Of a DNA stretch of 64,000 bases, positions 1 to 6,658 are shown piece by piece (the first letter of the stretch is position 1; every line of letters starts with the position of its first letter). The notes below the pieces were generated by a model that did not search any database, had not been told where the DNA came from, and was given only the letters and a program-made list of their open reading frames with translations. The translations under genes were made by a program, and so were the position numbers. The stretch covers positions 124,001 to 188,000 of the forward strand of contig NZ_JAGQDE010000006.1 in the NCBI RefSeq assembly GCF_018069755.1, written 5' to 3'. The stretch is from Ideonella aquatica (lineage in GTDB: Bacteria; Pseudomonadota; Gammaproteobacteria; Burkholderiales; Burkholderiaceae_C).

Positions 1-150
1 GTCGACAGCCTGCAGGCCGGGCTTGACGGGCTGGACGGCCCCTGGCCGGCGGAGCTGGCTGCGCTGCTGCCGCTGTGGCAGTCCGCCCAGGCAGCGGGGC
101 GGATGCCGCCGCAGCCGGCGCCGGCACCGAGGCTGCTCAGCCAGTGGTAG
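1..150 (+). CDS. C-terminal end of an unidentified protein (partial)
   Basis: The first frame is open from the window edge to a TAG stop and gives about 49 residues ending in LLSQW. The tail is rich in Ala, Pro, Leu and Gln, and the last 15 residues are a Pro/Ala-rich linker-like segment. No motif identifies a family and the start lies outside the window. The next gene begins 155 bases further on the same strand. It could be the end of any cytoplasmic protein. Confidence rests only on the open frame and its GC-rich third-position bias. Confidence 0.5.
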   Translation, partial: VDSLQAGLDGLDGPWPAELAALLPLWQSAQAAGRMPPQPAPAPRLLSQW

Positions 151-305
151 GTCGCCGGGGTCGGGGCGCAGCGCGGTCCGGCAGGTCATGATTTGGTCAG
201 GACTTGGTGCCCGCACTTGCCTATGCTGCGTCCGTTTTGGTCTGGGGCTCCGGCGCTGCGGCGCCTCGACCGATTCGCTTTATCCCTTAGGAAGTACCCA
301 TCACC

Positions 306-968
306 ATGAACACCTGTTCCACCGTCCCCACCGCCAACCCGTCCCGCCATGGCCACTGCCGCCGGGGGGTCGCCACACTGGCCTTGAGTGCCAGCGCCCT
401 GTTCGCTTCGCCCCTCGCGTTGGCCGGCGACAGCGGCGTTGCACTGTGGGACCAGATCAACGGCCTCACCGGCTGGACCATTGCGTCCACCGACCGTGTC
501 ATCGTCGACCTGCAGCCCTTCAGCACACAGGCGGCAGACGACCTGGCGGTGCCCGCCGGCCGGACCTGGCGAATCACTGACGTGCGGGTTCTGGGCGAGT
601 TCCTGGGGCGAGGCATCGGCACCTTCGCGATCACCGTCTGGAAGGACCGGCCGTTTCACAAGTCCACCCAGGTGGCCTTCTATGACCGTCAGTTCACCAC
701 CTCCCAGACCGGCTCGATGACGCTGACCCTGCCCACCCCGCTTGAACTGCCGGCGGGCCGGTACTGGATCTCGGTGCAGTCGCAGAGCTTCGAGTCCGTC
801 TGGCAGTGGTCGACGAGCAAGCACCGCCACGGCGCGTCTGCCCGCTGGGTCAACCCGGGCGACGGCTACCAGACCGGCTGCACACGGCCCAGCCGCGTGG
901 TGGACTGCACGGACGTCCCGACGCCTGGCCGGGACTTGGCCTTCGCGCTGTACGGCACCGAGCAGTAA
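306..968 (+). CDS. secreted protein of unknown function
   Basis: The product has 220 residues. The N-terminus is long and polar, followed by a hydrophobic stretch (about residues 20-40, LALSASALFASPLALAGD) that looks like a Sec signal peptide with cleavage after ALA, so the mature protein should be exported. The mature part alternates short polar and hydrophobic stretches, as in a beta-sandwich. It contains two Cys in the last third (TGC and VDC) that could form a disulfide. I do not recognise the family, and there is no PEP-CTERM anchor or catalytic motif. An AGGAAG sequence lies about 12 bases before the ATG. A later start inside the signal peptide is possible. Confidence 0.7.
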   Translation: MNTCSTVPTANPSRHGHCRRGVATLALSASALFASPLALAGDSGVALWDQINGLTGWTIASTDRVIVDLQPFSTQAADDLAVPAGRTWRITDVRVLGEFLGRGIGTFAITVWKDRPFHKSTQVAFYDRQFTTSQTGSMTLTLPTPLELPAGRYWISVQSQSFESVWQWSTSKHRHGASARWVNPGDGYQTGCTRPSRVVDCTDVPTPGRDLAFALYGTEQ

Positions 969-989
969 GGGCGCGCCGCGGCCGGGTGG

Positions 990-1008
990 ACCCGCACAGT
1001 GTGCGGGT
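990..1008. terminator. short perfect hairpin after the secreted-protein gene
   Basis: ACCCGCAC and GTGCGGGT flank a 3-base loop 21 bases after the stop of the upstream gene. The stem is GC-rich but has no T-run, so it may slow or protect the transcript rather than act as a classical intrinsic terminator. The downstream helicase gene begins 47 bases later. Confidence 0.35.
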
Positions 1009-1055
1009 GGCGGCGGGCGGGCTGGCTATGATGCGCCGCCTCGCCCAGGAAGCCC

Positions 1056-3116
1056 ATGTCCGCACCCGCACCGTCCACGCTCAACCCCGCCCAGATGGAG
1101 GCCGTTCACCATCTGGCCGGGCCCTGTCTGGTGCTGGCCGGCGCCGGCTCGGGCAAGACGCGCGTGATCACGCACAAGATCGCGCGGCTGCTGCAGGTGG
1201 GCATGGCTTCGAAGCGCATTGCGGCCATCACCTTCACCAACAAGGCCGCGCTGGAAATGCGCGAACGCGCCCGCGCGCTGGTGGGCCCCAAGGCCGCCAA
1301 GGACCTGGTGATCAGCACCTTCCACTCGCTGGGCGTGCGCCTGCTGCGCGAGGACGGCGGCCTGCTGGGCCTGAAGCCGCAGTTCAGCATCCTGGACGCC
1401 GACGACGTGCTGGGCGTGCTGCGCGACGCCGGCAGCTGCAGCGACAACAAGATCGCCCGCCAGTGGCAATGGACCATCAGCCTGTGGAAGAACCAGGGCC
1501 TGAACAGCAGCACCGCGCTGGCCGCCGCCAGCAATGACGAAGAGCTGCTGGCCGCCAAGGTGATGCGCCTGTACGAAGAGCGCCTGATCGCCTACCAGGC
1601 GGTGGACTTTGATGACCTGATCGGCCTGCCGCTGAAGCTGCTGAGCACCCGCGAGGAAGCGCGCAGCAAGTGGCAGAAGGCCTTTGGCCATGTGCTGGTG
1701 GACGAGTACCAGGACACCAACGCCGTGCAGTACGAACTGCTCAAGGCCCTGGTGGGCCCGGCCGACCACCCGGCGCGCGTGCCCTTCACCGCGGTGGGTG
1801 ACGACGACCAGAGCATCTACGGCTGGCGCGGCGCCACGATTGAAAACCTCAAGCGCCTGCCCGAGGACTTCCCCGACCTCAAGGTCATCCCGCTGGAGCA
1901 GAACTACCGCTCCACCGGCGCCATCCTGCGCGCCGCCAACGCGGTGATCGCCGGCAACCCCAAGCTCTTCGAGAAGAAGCTGTGGTCCGACCTGGGCGAC
2001 GGCGAGCCGGTGCGCGTGATCGAGTGCGACGGCGAAGACCACGAGGCCGAGCGCGCCGTGGCCTTCATCCAGGGCCTGCGCGCGCAGGGCGCCAGCGGCG
2101 GCACCGACTTCGCCCACTTCGCCATCCTCTACCGCACCAACTTTCAGTCCAAGGTGCTGGAGCACAAGCTGCGCGCGGCGCAGATCCCGTACAAGGTGAG
2201 CGGCGGCCAGAGCTTCTTCGACAAGGCCGAGATCAAGGACCTGTGCGCCTGGCTGCGCCTGCTGGTGAACCAGGACGACGACCCCGCCTTCCTGCGCGCC
2301 GCCACCACGCCCAAGCGCGGCATCGGCCACACCACGCTGGGCAAGCTGGGCGAGTTCTCGGCGCAGTGGAAGGTCAGCATGTTCGAGGCCCTGTTCGCCG
2401 AGAGCCTGGCCGCCGCACTGGGCGCCAAGGCGATTGCCACGCTGCATGAGTTCGGCCGCGCGGTGAATGAGCTGGAATACAAGGCCCGCAGCACCGTGGG
2501 CCATGACGATGCCCGCGCACTGCTGATGGGCTGGCTGACCGACATCGGCTACGAGCAGCACCTCTACGACAACGAGGACTCCGAGAAGGTGGCCGCCGCG
2601 CGCTGGAACAACGTGATCGACTTTGTCGACTGGGTCTCCAGGCGCTGCGGCGGCGAGATCCGCAACGAGGGCGGCATCGTCGAGGAAACCGAGAAGCAGA
2701 GCGTGCTGGACGTGGCGCAGACCATCAGCGTGATCCTCAGCCTGGCCGAGCGCGGCGAGGAGACCGACCAGGTCACCCTCACCACGCTGCACGCCAGCAA
2801 GGGCCTGGAGTGGCCGCACGTGATGCTGGCCGGCGTGAACGAAGGCATCCTGCCCTTCAAGAGCGACGGCGAGGACATGACGCCTGAGCGTCTGGAGGAA
2901 GAGCGCCGCCTGATGTACGTGGGCATCACCCGCGCCCAGCGCACGCTGGTGGTCAGCACGCTGCGCCGCCGCAAGAAGGGCCGCGACACCGTGCAGGGCG
3001 TGCCCAGCCGCTTCATCGCCGAGATGAAGCTCTCCGAAGCCGGCAGTGGCGAAGACCCCAAGGAGCGCCTGAAGAAGCTGCGCGCCGCGCTGGCCGCCAA
3101 AGCAGCGGGCGCTTGA
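1056..3116 (+). CDS. rep: Rep-type ATP-dependent 3'-5' DNA helicase (UvrD family, SF1)
   Basis: The 686-residue protein has the full set of SF1A helicase motifs in order: Walker A AGAGSGKT (residues 28-35), the Q-motif-like LNPAQMEAV before it, DEYQDTN (motif II), GDDDQSIYGWRGA (motif III), LEQNYRST (motif IV), TLHASKGLEW (motif V) and MYVGITRAQ (motif VI). E. coli Rep is 673 residues, so the gene is full length. Rep-type enzymes unwind DNA ahead of replication forks and remove bound proteins. PcrA/UvrD paralogues are the main alternative, but the compact C-terminus and Rep-like motif III favour Rep. It appears to be a single-gene unit. Confidence 0.93.
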   Translation: MSAPAPSTLNPAQMEAVHHLAGPCLVLAGAGSGKTRVITHKIARLLQVGMASKRIAAITFTNKAALEMRERARALVGPKAAKDLVISTFHSLGVRLLREDGGLLGLKPQFSILDADDVLGVLRDAGSCSDNKIARQWQWTISLWKNQGLNSSTALAAASNDEELLAAKVMRLYEERLIAYQAVDFDDLIGLPLKLLSTREEARSKWQKAFGHVLVDEYQDTNAVQYELLKALVGPADHPARVPFTAVGDDDQSIYGWRGATIENLKRLPEDFPDLKVIPLEQNYRSTGAILRAANAVIAGNPKLFEKKLWSDLGDGEPVRVIECDGEDHEAERAVAFIQGLRAQGASGGTDFAHFAILYRTNFQSKVLEHKLRAAQIPYKVSGGQSFFDKAEIKDLCAWLRLLVNQDDDPAFLRAATTPKRGIGHTTLGKLGEFSAQWKVSMFEALFAESLAAALGAKAIATLHEFGRAVNELEYKARSTVGHDDARALLMGWLTDIGYEQHLYDNEDSEKVAAARWNNVIDFVDWVSRRCGGEIRNEGGIVEETEKQSVLDVAQTISVILSLAERGEETDQVTLTTLHASKGLEWPHVMLAGVNEGILPFKSDGEDMTPERLEEERRLMYVGITRAQRTLVVSTLRRRKKGRDTVQGVPSRFIAEMKLSEAGSGEDPKERLKKLRAALAAKAAGA

Positions 3117-3136
3117 TCTGGGTTAAGCGCTGCGGT

Positions 3137-3164
3137 TTGCCGCGCGCAGGCATCGGCGTAGAGT
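3137..3164 (+). promoter_or_regulatory. possible sigma-70 promoter for the YdcH-like gene
   Basis: TTGCCG (3137-3142) and TAGAGT (3159-3164) are separated by 16 bases. The start codon lies about 70 bases downstream. The match is moderate, but the position between two same-strand genes fits a separate short transcript. Confidence 0.35.
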
Positions 3165-3234
3165 GGTTTGCAGGCGGCCCCCTTCAGCGGTGGGCCACTG
3201 ACAGACCCCCACCAAACACCCAGGAGAGCCCTGC

Positions 3235-3456
3235 ATGTTTCCCGAGTACCGCGACCTGATCACCCAGCTCAAGACCACCGACCACCACTTCATCCACCTG
3301 TTCGACCAGCACAACGCGCTGGACCAGAAGATCAAGAACATGGAAGCCCACATCGAGCCGGGCACGCATGAGGAGATCGAGGCGCTGAAGAAGGAGAAGC
3401 TGCACCTGAAGGATCAGCTGTATGCGATCTTGCGCAAGGCGAGTGCGGCTGCGTGA
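3235..3456 (+). CDS. YdcH-like DUF465 protein
   Basis: A 73-residue, highly charged, predominantly helical protein. The DHHFIHLFDQHNALDQKI segment and the later EIEALKKEKLHLKDQLYAIL segment are typical of the DUF465/YdcH family, whose members form a short coiled coil. The function is unknown, although some family members are growth-phase associated. A clear AGGAG precedes the ATG by 10 bases. Length and both motifs agree with the family, so identity is fairly secure while the role is not. Confidence 0.85.
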   Translation: MFPEYRDLITQLKTTDHHFIHLFDQHNALDQKIKNMEAHIEPGTHEEIEALKKEKLHLKDQLYAILRKASAAA

Positions 3457-3550
3457 GGGATTGAGTTCAGGTCTACGGCGGCTGGCTGAAACAGTTGCCG
3501 GCAGCGCCCGCAGCACCCACCCAGTAGCAGCCCGCTGAAGCTGCTAGACT

Positions 3551-3566
3551 GTCCAAAATATTGGAC
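3551..3566. promoter_or_regulatory. perfect inverted repeat, probable operator of the XRE gene
   Basis: GTCCAA and TTGGAC flank a 4-base AT spacer, ending 15 bases before the GTG start of the XRE-family gene. A weak -10-like TAGACT lies directly before it (3545-3550), so a bound repressor would cover the transcription start. XRE-type antitoxins usually repress their own operon through such palindromes. The operator role is inferred. Confidence 0.6.
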
Positions 3567-3581
3567 ATTTGAAATCAAGCT

Positions 3582-4073
3582 GTGGACCTCTCCCTGCTCG
3601 GCACCGTCATCCGTGAGCGCCGCGAAGCGCTGGGGTTAACGCAGTCACGGCTGGCGCAACTGAGCGGTCTGTCGCGGCAGACCCTGGTCGGCCTGGAGGC
3701 CGGCGCACTGAGCGATCTGGGCTTCAACCGGGTGGCCCAGGTGCTGGCCGTGCTGGGGCTGGACCTGGATCCTCCCAGCCCTGCAGCGCGCGCCCGCAAG
3801 CGCGGCCTGTGGATGGCCGCCAAGACCGCCAGCGTCAGCTACACCCAGGAGGTGACGCCCACCACCTTGGGCCACGCGCTGGTCTGTGGCGAGGTGCCCC
3901 AACACTACGCGGCCCATCTGACCCACCTGCTGGACGAGGCACCCGTGCCCCTGGTGGTGATGGCCGTGGAGGAAGCCGCCGCGAACGAGGGCGTGGCGCC
4001 CAAGGCGGTGTGGCGCAATGTGGCGAAGCTGGCCAGGTCATTGGCCGTGCACCGGCAGGACTTGTGGGCCTGA
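3582..4073 (+). CDS. XRE-family HTH protein, probable antitoxin/autorepressor
   Basis: The 163-residue product starts at a GTG. Residues 5-60 form a Cro/C1-type helix-turn-helix (IRERREALGLTQSRLAQLSGLSRQTL), close to the HipB/XRE antitoxin pattern. The C-terminal 100 residues are helical and end in conserved-looking VWRNVAKLARSL. It is followed after 10 bases by a nucleotidyltransferase of the AbiEii/MenT type, an arrangement known for type II and IV toxin-antitoxin pairs. The perfect palindrome at 3551-3566 immediately upstream suggests autoregulation. There is no clear ribosome-binding site before the GTG, so the transcript may be nearly leaderless. Confidence 0.8.
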   Translation: MDLSLLGTVIRERREALGLTQSRLAQLSGLSRQTLVGLEAGALSDLGFNRVAQVLAVLGLDLDPPSPAARARKRGLWMAAKTASVSYTQEVTPTTLGHALVCGEVPQHYAAHLTHLLDEAPVPLVVMAVEEAAANEGVAPKAVWRNVAKLARSLAVHRQDLWA

Positions 4074-4083
4074 GTTTCGTGTG

Positions 4084-4740
4084 ATGAAGCCACTGCCACC
4101 CGGCCCTTGGGAAGTGCTGTTCGAGCGAGCGCTGCGGCTGGTCGACGACATTCAGCAGCATGGGGGACTGGCCGATCCGTTCTGGACCTTCGGTGGCGGC
4201 ACCGTGCTGATGTTCCGGTACGGACACCGGCTCAGCAAGGACATCGACATCTTCGTGCCCGACCCGCAGTACCTGGGCTACGTGACACCCCGCCTCAGCG
4301 ACACGGCCGCTGCCCTGACCGAGGACTACACTGAGATGCCCGGTGCCTTCGTCAAGCTGCAGTTCGACGAAGGCGAGATCGACTTCGTGGCCGCACCGAA
4401 CCTGACGCAGGCGGCGTGGGAGTGGTGGGAGATCCAGGGGCGGCCCGTGCGAGTCGAGACGGCGGCGGAGGTCATGGCCAAAAAGATGTTCCACCGTGGG
4501 GACCGGGCCACGGCGCGTGACCTGTTCGATCTGGCCATGGTGGTGGAGCGCGAGCCTGACGCGCTGGCGGCTTCGGCACCTTTTCTCAAGCGCCACCTTG
4601 ACCAGTTCCTGGCGCAGATCAGGCAACCCGGACCGGGGTTTGTGGCGAGCTTCGAGGCGATTGCTGCGACGGGCTATCGGCCAAGCCTGGAACGCTGTGT
4701 GCAGATGGCTACCAGGTATCTGTCAGAGCTGAAGCCCTGA
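4084..4740 (+). CDS. AbiEii/AbiGii-type nucleotidyltransferase, probable toxin
   Basis: The 218-residue product carries the AbiEii/DUF1814 nucleotidyltransferase core: FGGGTVL (residues 36-42), then YGHRLSKDIDIFV, where the GGT loop and the paired Asp in DID (53-55) bind the nucleotide and metal. Further conserved segments are GEIDFV and VETAAEVMAKKMFHRGDRATARDLFDL. Known relatives (AbiEii, MenT) transfer nucleotides to tRNA and stop growth. The ATG at 4084 lies 10 bases after the XRE stop, which implies co-expression. A longer in-frame start at 4018 overlaps the antitoxin gene and is less likely. The substrate cannot be read from sequence. Confidence 0.82.
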   Translation: MKPLPPGPWEVLFERALRLVDDIQQHGGLADPFWTFGGGTVLMFRYGHRLSKDIDIFVPDPQYLGYVTPRLSDTAAALTEDYTEMPGAFVKLQFDEGEIDFVAAPNLTQAAWEWWEIQGRPVRVETAAEVMAKKMFHRGDRATARDLFDLAMVVEREPDALAASAPFLKRHLDQFLAQIRQPGPGFVASFEAIAATGYRPSLERCVQMATRYLSELKP

Positions 4741-4902
4741 TAGGCGCCGCGGGACACGCCGTCGCTAGGGAGGCGGTCGGGACAGGGGATGGCCGGTGCA
4801 CGCTGCTGCAGAGCTGCCTGTCGCATCCAGCATCTCGCCGCAACCGGCTGCCTACGGGCCCTCGCGGCTTGACCTTGCCCACCCGGCCCGGATGCCCCTG
4901 CG

Positions 4903-6090
4903 TCAGTCCCCATCCAACGCCAAGAGGCCCTGCGGCGACTCTGGCGGCCACTGCCCCGCCGCCACACGCGCCTGAAACCAGCGGTGCATGGCCGCGTCCT
5001 CCACGGCGTATTCGCCGTGGGCCGACTTCCACACCAGCGCAGGGGTGCGCTGTCGCAGCGCGTCCAGCGCTTTTTGCGCCTGGGCCACGCTGACCGGGCG
5101 GCCCAGGTGGTCGCGGTAGAAGCGCAGGGCTTCGGCGTCGTAGGGGCGGTAGCGTGGGCCCTGGTCCAGCATGCGCCACAGCACCACCTGCTCGGTGGGC
5201 TTGAGGCCCAGGTACTCGGATGCCATTTGCGCTTGGTCCTGGGCCTGCTGGTCCTGGGCGGCCTGCAGCAGCGCGGGTTCAAAGCGCCCGGTGTGGCCGG
5301 CCAAGGGACTGAGCACGGCGCCCATGGCGGCCATGAAGAACTGCGGACGGTGTCCGAAGGCGGCGAAGGCCTGCTGCAGCGCGGCGCGGTCCACCGGCAG
5401 CAGGTCGGGCCGCTGCGCCTCGACCAGGTGGGCAATGTGGGCGATGAAGTCGGTGTCCAGCGGCGGCAGGGCCTGGATCTGTGAGCCATAGAACGGCGCG
5501 CCCGCGCTGACCACCAGGCGCAGCAGCTTGTCGCGGTCGGAACCCGACATCACCAGCATCAGGCTGACCTGGCCGGGCTGGTTCATCTGGTCGCGCGCCG
5601 ATTTCAGCGCGGTCATGGCGGCCTCGCCGGCCTCGCTGGTCAGGGCATGCTGGGCCTCGTCGATGATCAACGCCACCGGGCTGTCGGCCGCTTGCTGCAG
5701 GCTGCGCAGGGCGTCCACCAGGGTCAGGCCGTCGATCTGGCCGATGCGGCTGGTGTCGATGTCCAGCGCACCGGCCAGCTTCACGGCCTTGACGCCGGCT
5801 TTTTTGGCGGTGCGCGCCACCAGCCCCAGGTGGGCCTGCAGGGCGCGGGCGATGGCTTCGGCGATCAGCGTGCCCGGGTCGCGGCGGGTGTCGGCCCACA
5901 GGTCAACGTACACCACCTCAACGCCGGCCTGGCGCAAGGCCGGCGCCAAGTCGGCCTGCAGGAAGGTGCTTTTGCCGGTTCGGCGGGGTGCCGCCAGGAA
6001 CAGGCCGTTGTGGGCGTCGCCCAGCAACAGGCGCCCTTGCAGGGCCTGCACCATCTCGTCTGCCAGCTGGGTGCGGCGGTACGGGATCAT
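4903..6090 (-). CDS. stand-alone P-loop ATPase (AAA/STAND-like)
   Basis: The 395-residue product has Walker A APRRTGKST (residues 34-42) and Walker B VALIIDEAQH (about 140-150), followed by VMSGSDRDKL, a sensor-like segment. The C-terminal 130 residues contain a winged-helix-like part. It resembles the archaeal-type and bacterial ATP-binding proteins often found alone in accessory regions and sometimes near toxin-antitoxin genes. Its partner or substrate is unknown. It is convergent with the toxin gene (162 bases apart) and its 5' region contains repeated TATCC/GGATA boxes. An AAGGGA ribosome-binding site lies 7 bases before the ATG. Confidence 0.75.
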   Translation of the reverse strand: MIPYRRTQLADEMVQALQGRLLLGDAHNGLFLAAPRRTGKSTFLQADLAPALRQAGVEVVYVDLWADTRRDPGTLIAEAIARALQAHLGLVARTAKKAGVKAVKLAGALDIDTSRIGQIDGLTLVDALRSLQQAADSPVALIIDEAQHALTSEAGEAAMTALKSARDQMNQPGQVSLMLVMSGSDRDKLLRLVVSAGAPFYGSQIQALPPLDTDFIAHIAHLVEAQRPDLLPVDRAALQQAFAAFGHRPQFFMAAMGAVLSPLAGHTGRFEPALLQAAQDQQAQDQAQMASEYLGLKPTEQVVLWRMLDQGPRYRPYDAEALRFYRDHLGRPVSVAQAQKALDALRQRTPALVWKSAHGEYAVEDAAMHRWFQARVAAGQWPPESPQGLLALDGD

Positions 6091-6094
6091 GGAA

Positions 6095-6142
6095 CTATCC
6101 CTTCTTATCCGTCAGATGGATATTTTATCTGAAATTGGATAG
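6095..6142. promoter_or_regulatory. cluster of TATCC/GGATA boxes upstream of the ATPase gene
   Basis: TATCC occurs at 6096-6100 and 6106-6110, and GGATA at 6118-6122 and 6137-6141. The second and third form an inverted pair with a 7-base gap. The segment is AT-rich compared with everything around it, starts within a few bases of the ATPase ATG, and covers its ribosome-binding site. It looks like an operator or a promoter-operator overlap. No regulator is known. Confidence 0.4.
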
Positions 6143-6159
6143 AAGTCGATAATTCAGTC

Positions 6160-6490
6160 TCAGCGCCCGCGCCTCAGCTTGGCATAGGCCCGCCAGAACC
6201 CCGCATCCTGACTGTTCGCACAGTTGATGCGCATCAGCGTCGTCGGCTGGCGCCGCGCATGGAACAGGTGCCCCGGGGCCAGCAGCCAGCCGTCGTCGTG
6301 TAGGGCCTGGGCCTAGGTGTCGGTGCCGGTGCCCACCCAGCCGAACAGGCCGGCGGGTGGGGTGACGAGGCGGCAGCCGTGGGCATCAGCCCCTTGCACG
6401 GTGCGCTGGCGGGGGCCGTCGGGGCCGTCGGGGATTCGAGGCACGGGCAGCAGGCGCGCGCCGCTGGCAGAGAGCGAGGCCTCTTCGGGC
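6160..6490 (-). pseudogene. decayed fragment of a MocR-type (GntR/aminotransferase) regulator
   Basis: The segment matches the 3' end of the intact MocR-type gene at 13730-15172, at roughly 90% identity by eye. It begins at the equivalent stop codon and runs through the RINF..S, HLFHARR and PPAGLFGW segments. Three lesions are visible. A 6-base loss creates TAG where the intact gene has Glu-Ala. A large internal deletion joins PDGPD directly to RQRTV, at a GACGGC repeat present at both ends in the intact gene. The whole 5' part is missing. It cannot encode a working protein. It is a second, dead copy lying about 7.5 kb from the first. Confidence 0.85.
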
Positions 6491-6495
6491 GCGAG

Positions 6496-6587
6496 ATTTG
6501 TCATGGACAAATCGGCTTTCTCGTGAATTCCTGACGGCAAGACTGCGTACAGACTGCCGATACGGGCTTATGTCTGTCCAAGACAAA
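6496..6587. repeat. pair of 13-base motifs in opposite orientation (TTTGTCWTGGACA)
   Basis: TTTGTCATGGACA lies at 6497-6509, inside a perfect 7-3-7 inverted repeat at 6496-6512. TTTGTCTTGGACA lies on the other strand at 6575-6587. Only one base differs between the two copies. They bracket the sigma-28-like promoter of the chemoreceptor gene, so they may be regulator sites. This is inferred from position only. Confidence 0.4.
6537..6563 (+). promoter_or_regulatory. sigma-28 (FliA) type promoter for the chemoreceptor gene
   Basis: GCCGATA (6556-6562) matches the flagellar sigma-28 -10 element, and CAAG (6538-6541) lies 14 bases upstream, as in TCAAG/TAAAG-type -35 elements. The start codon of the chemoreceptor follows about 95 bases later. 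Chemotaxis receptor genes are classic FliA targets, so sequence and context agree. Confidence 0.6.
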
Positions 6588-6658
6588 GTGCCAGTTGGCT
6601 TGATCCGCTGGGATGAGCCCAGGCGCTGATCCCAACCCCCACATCCCAAGCAGATCCC

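Noticed and set aside
1026-2819. Very long open frame (597 codons) antisense to the Rep helicase gene
   Set aside because: The sense strand encodes a complete helicase with all motifs. The antisense translation is His/Gln/Val/Ala-rich and typical of GC-rich shadow frames, with no family pattern.
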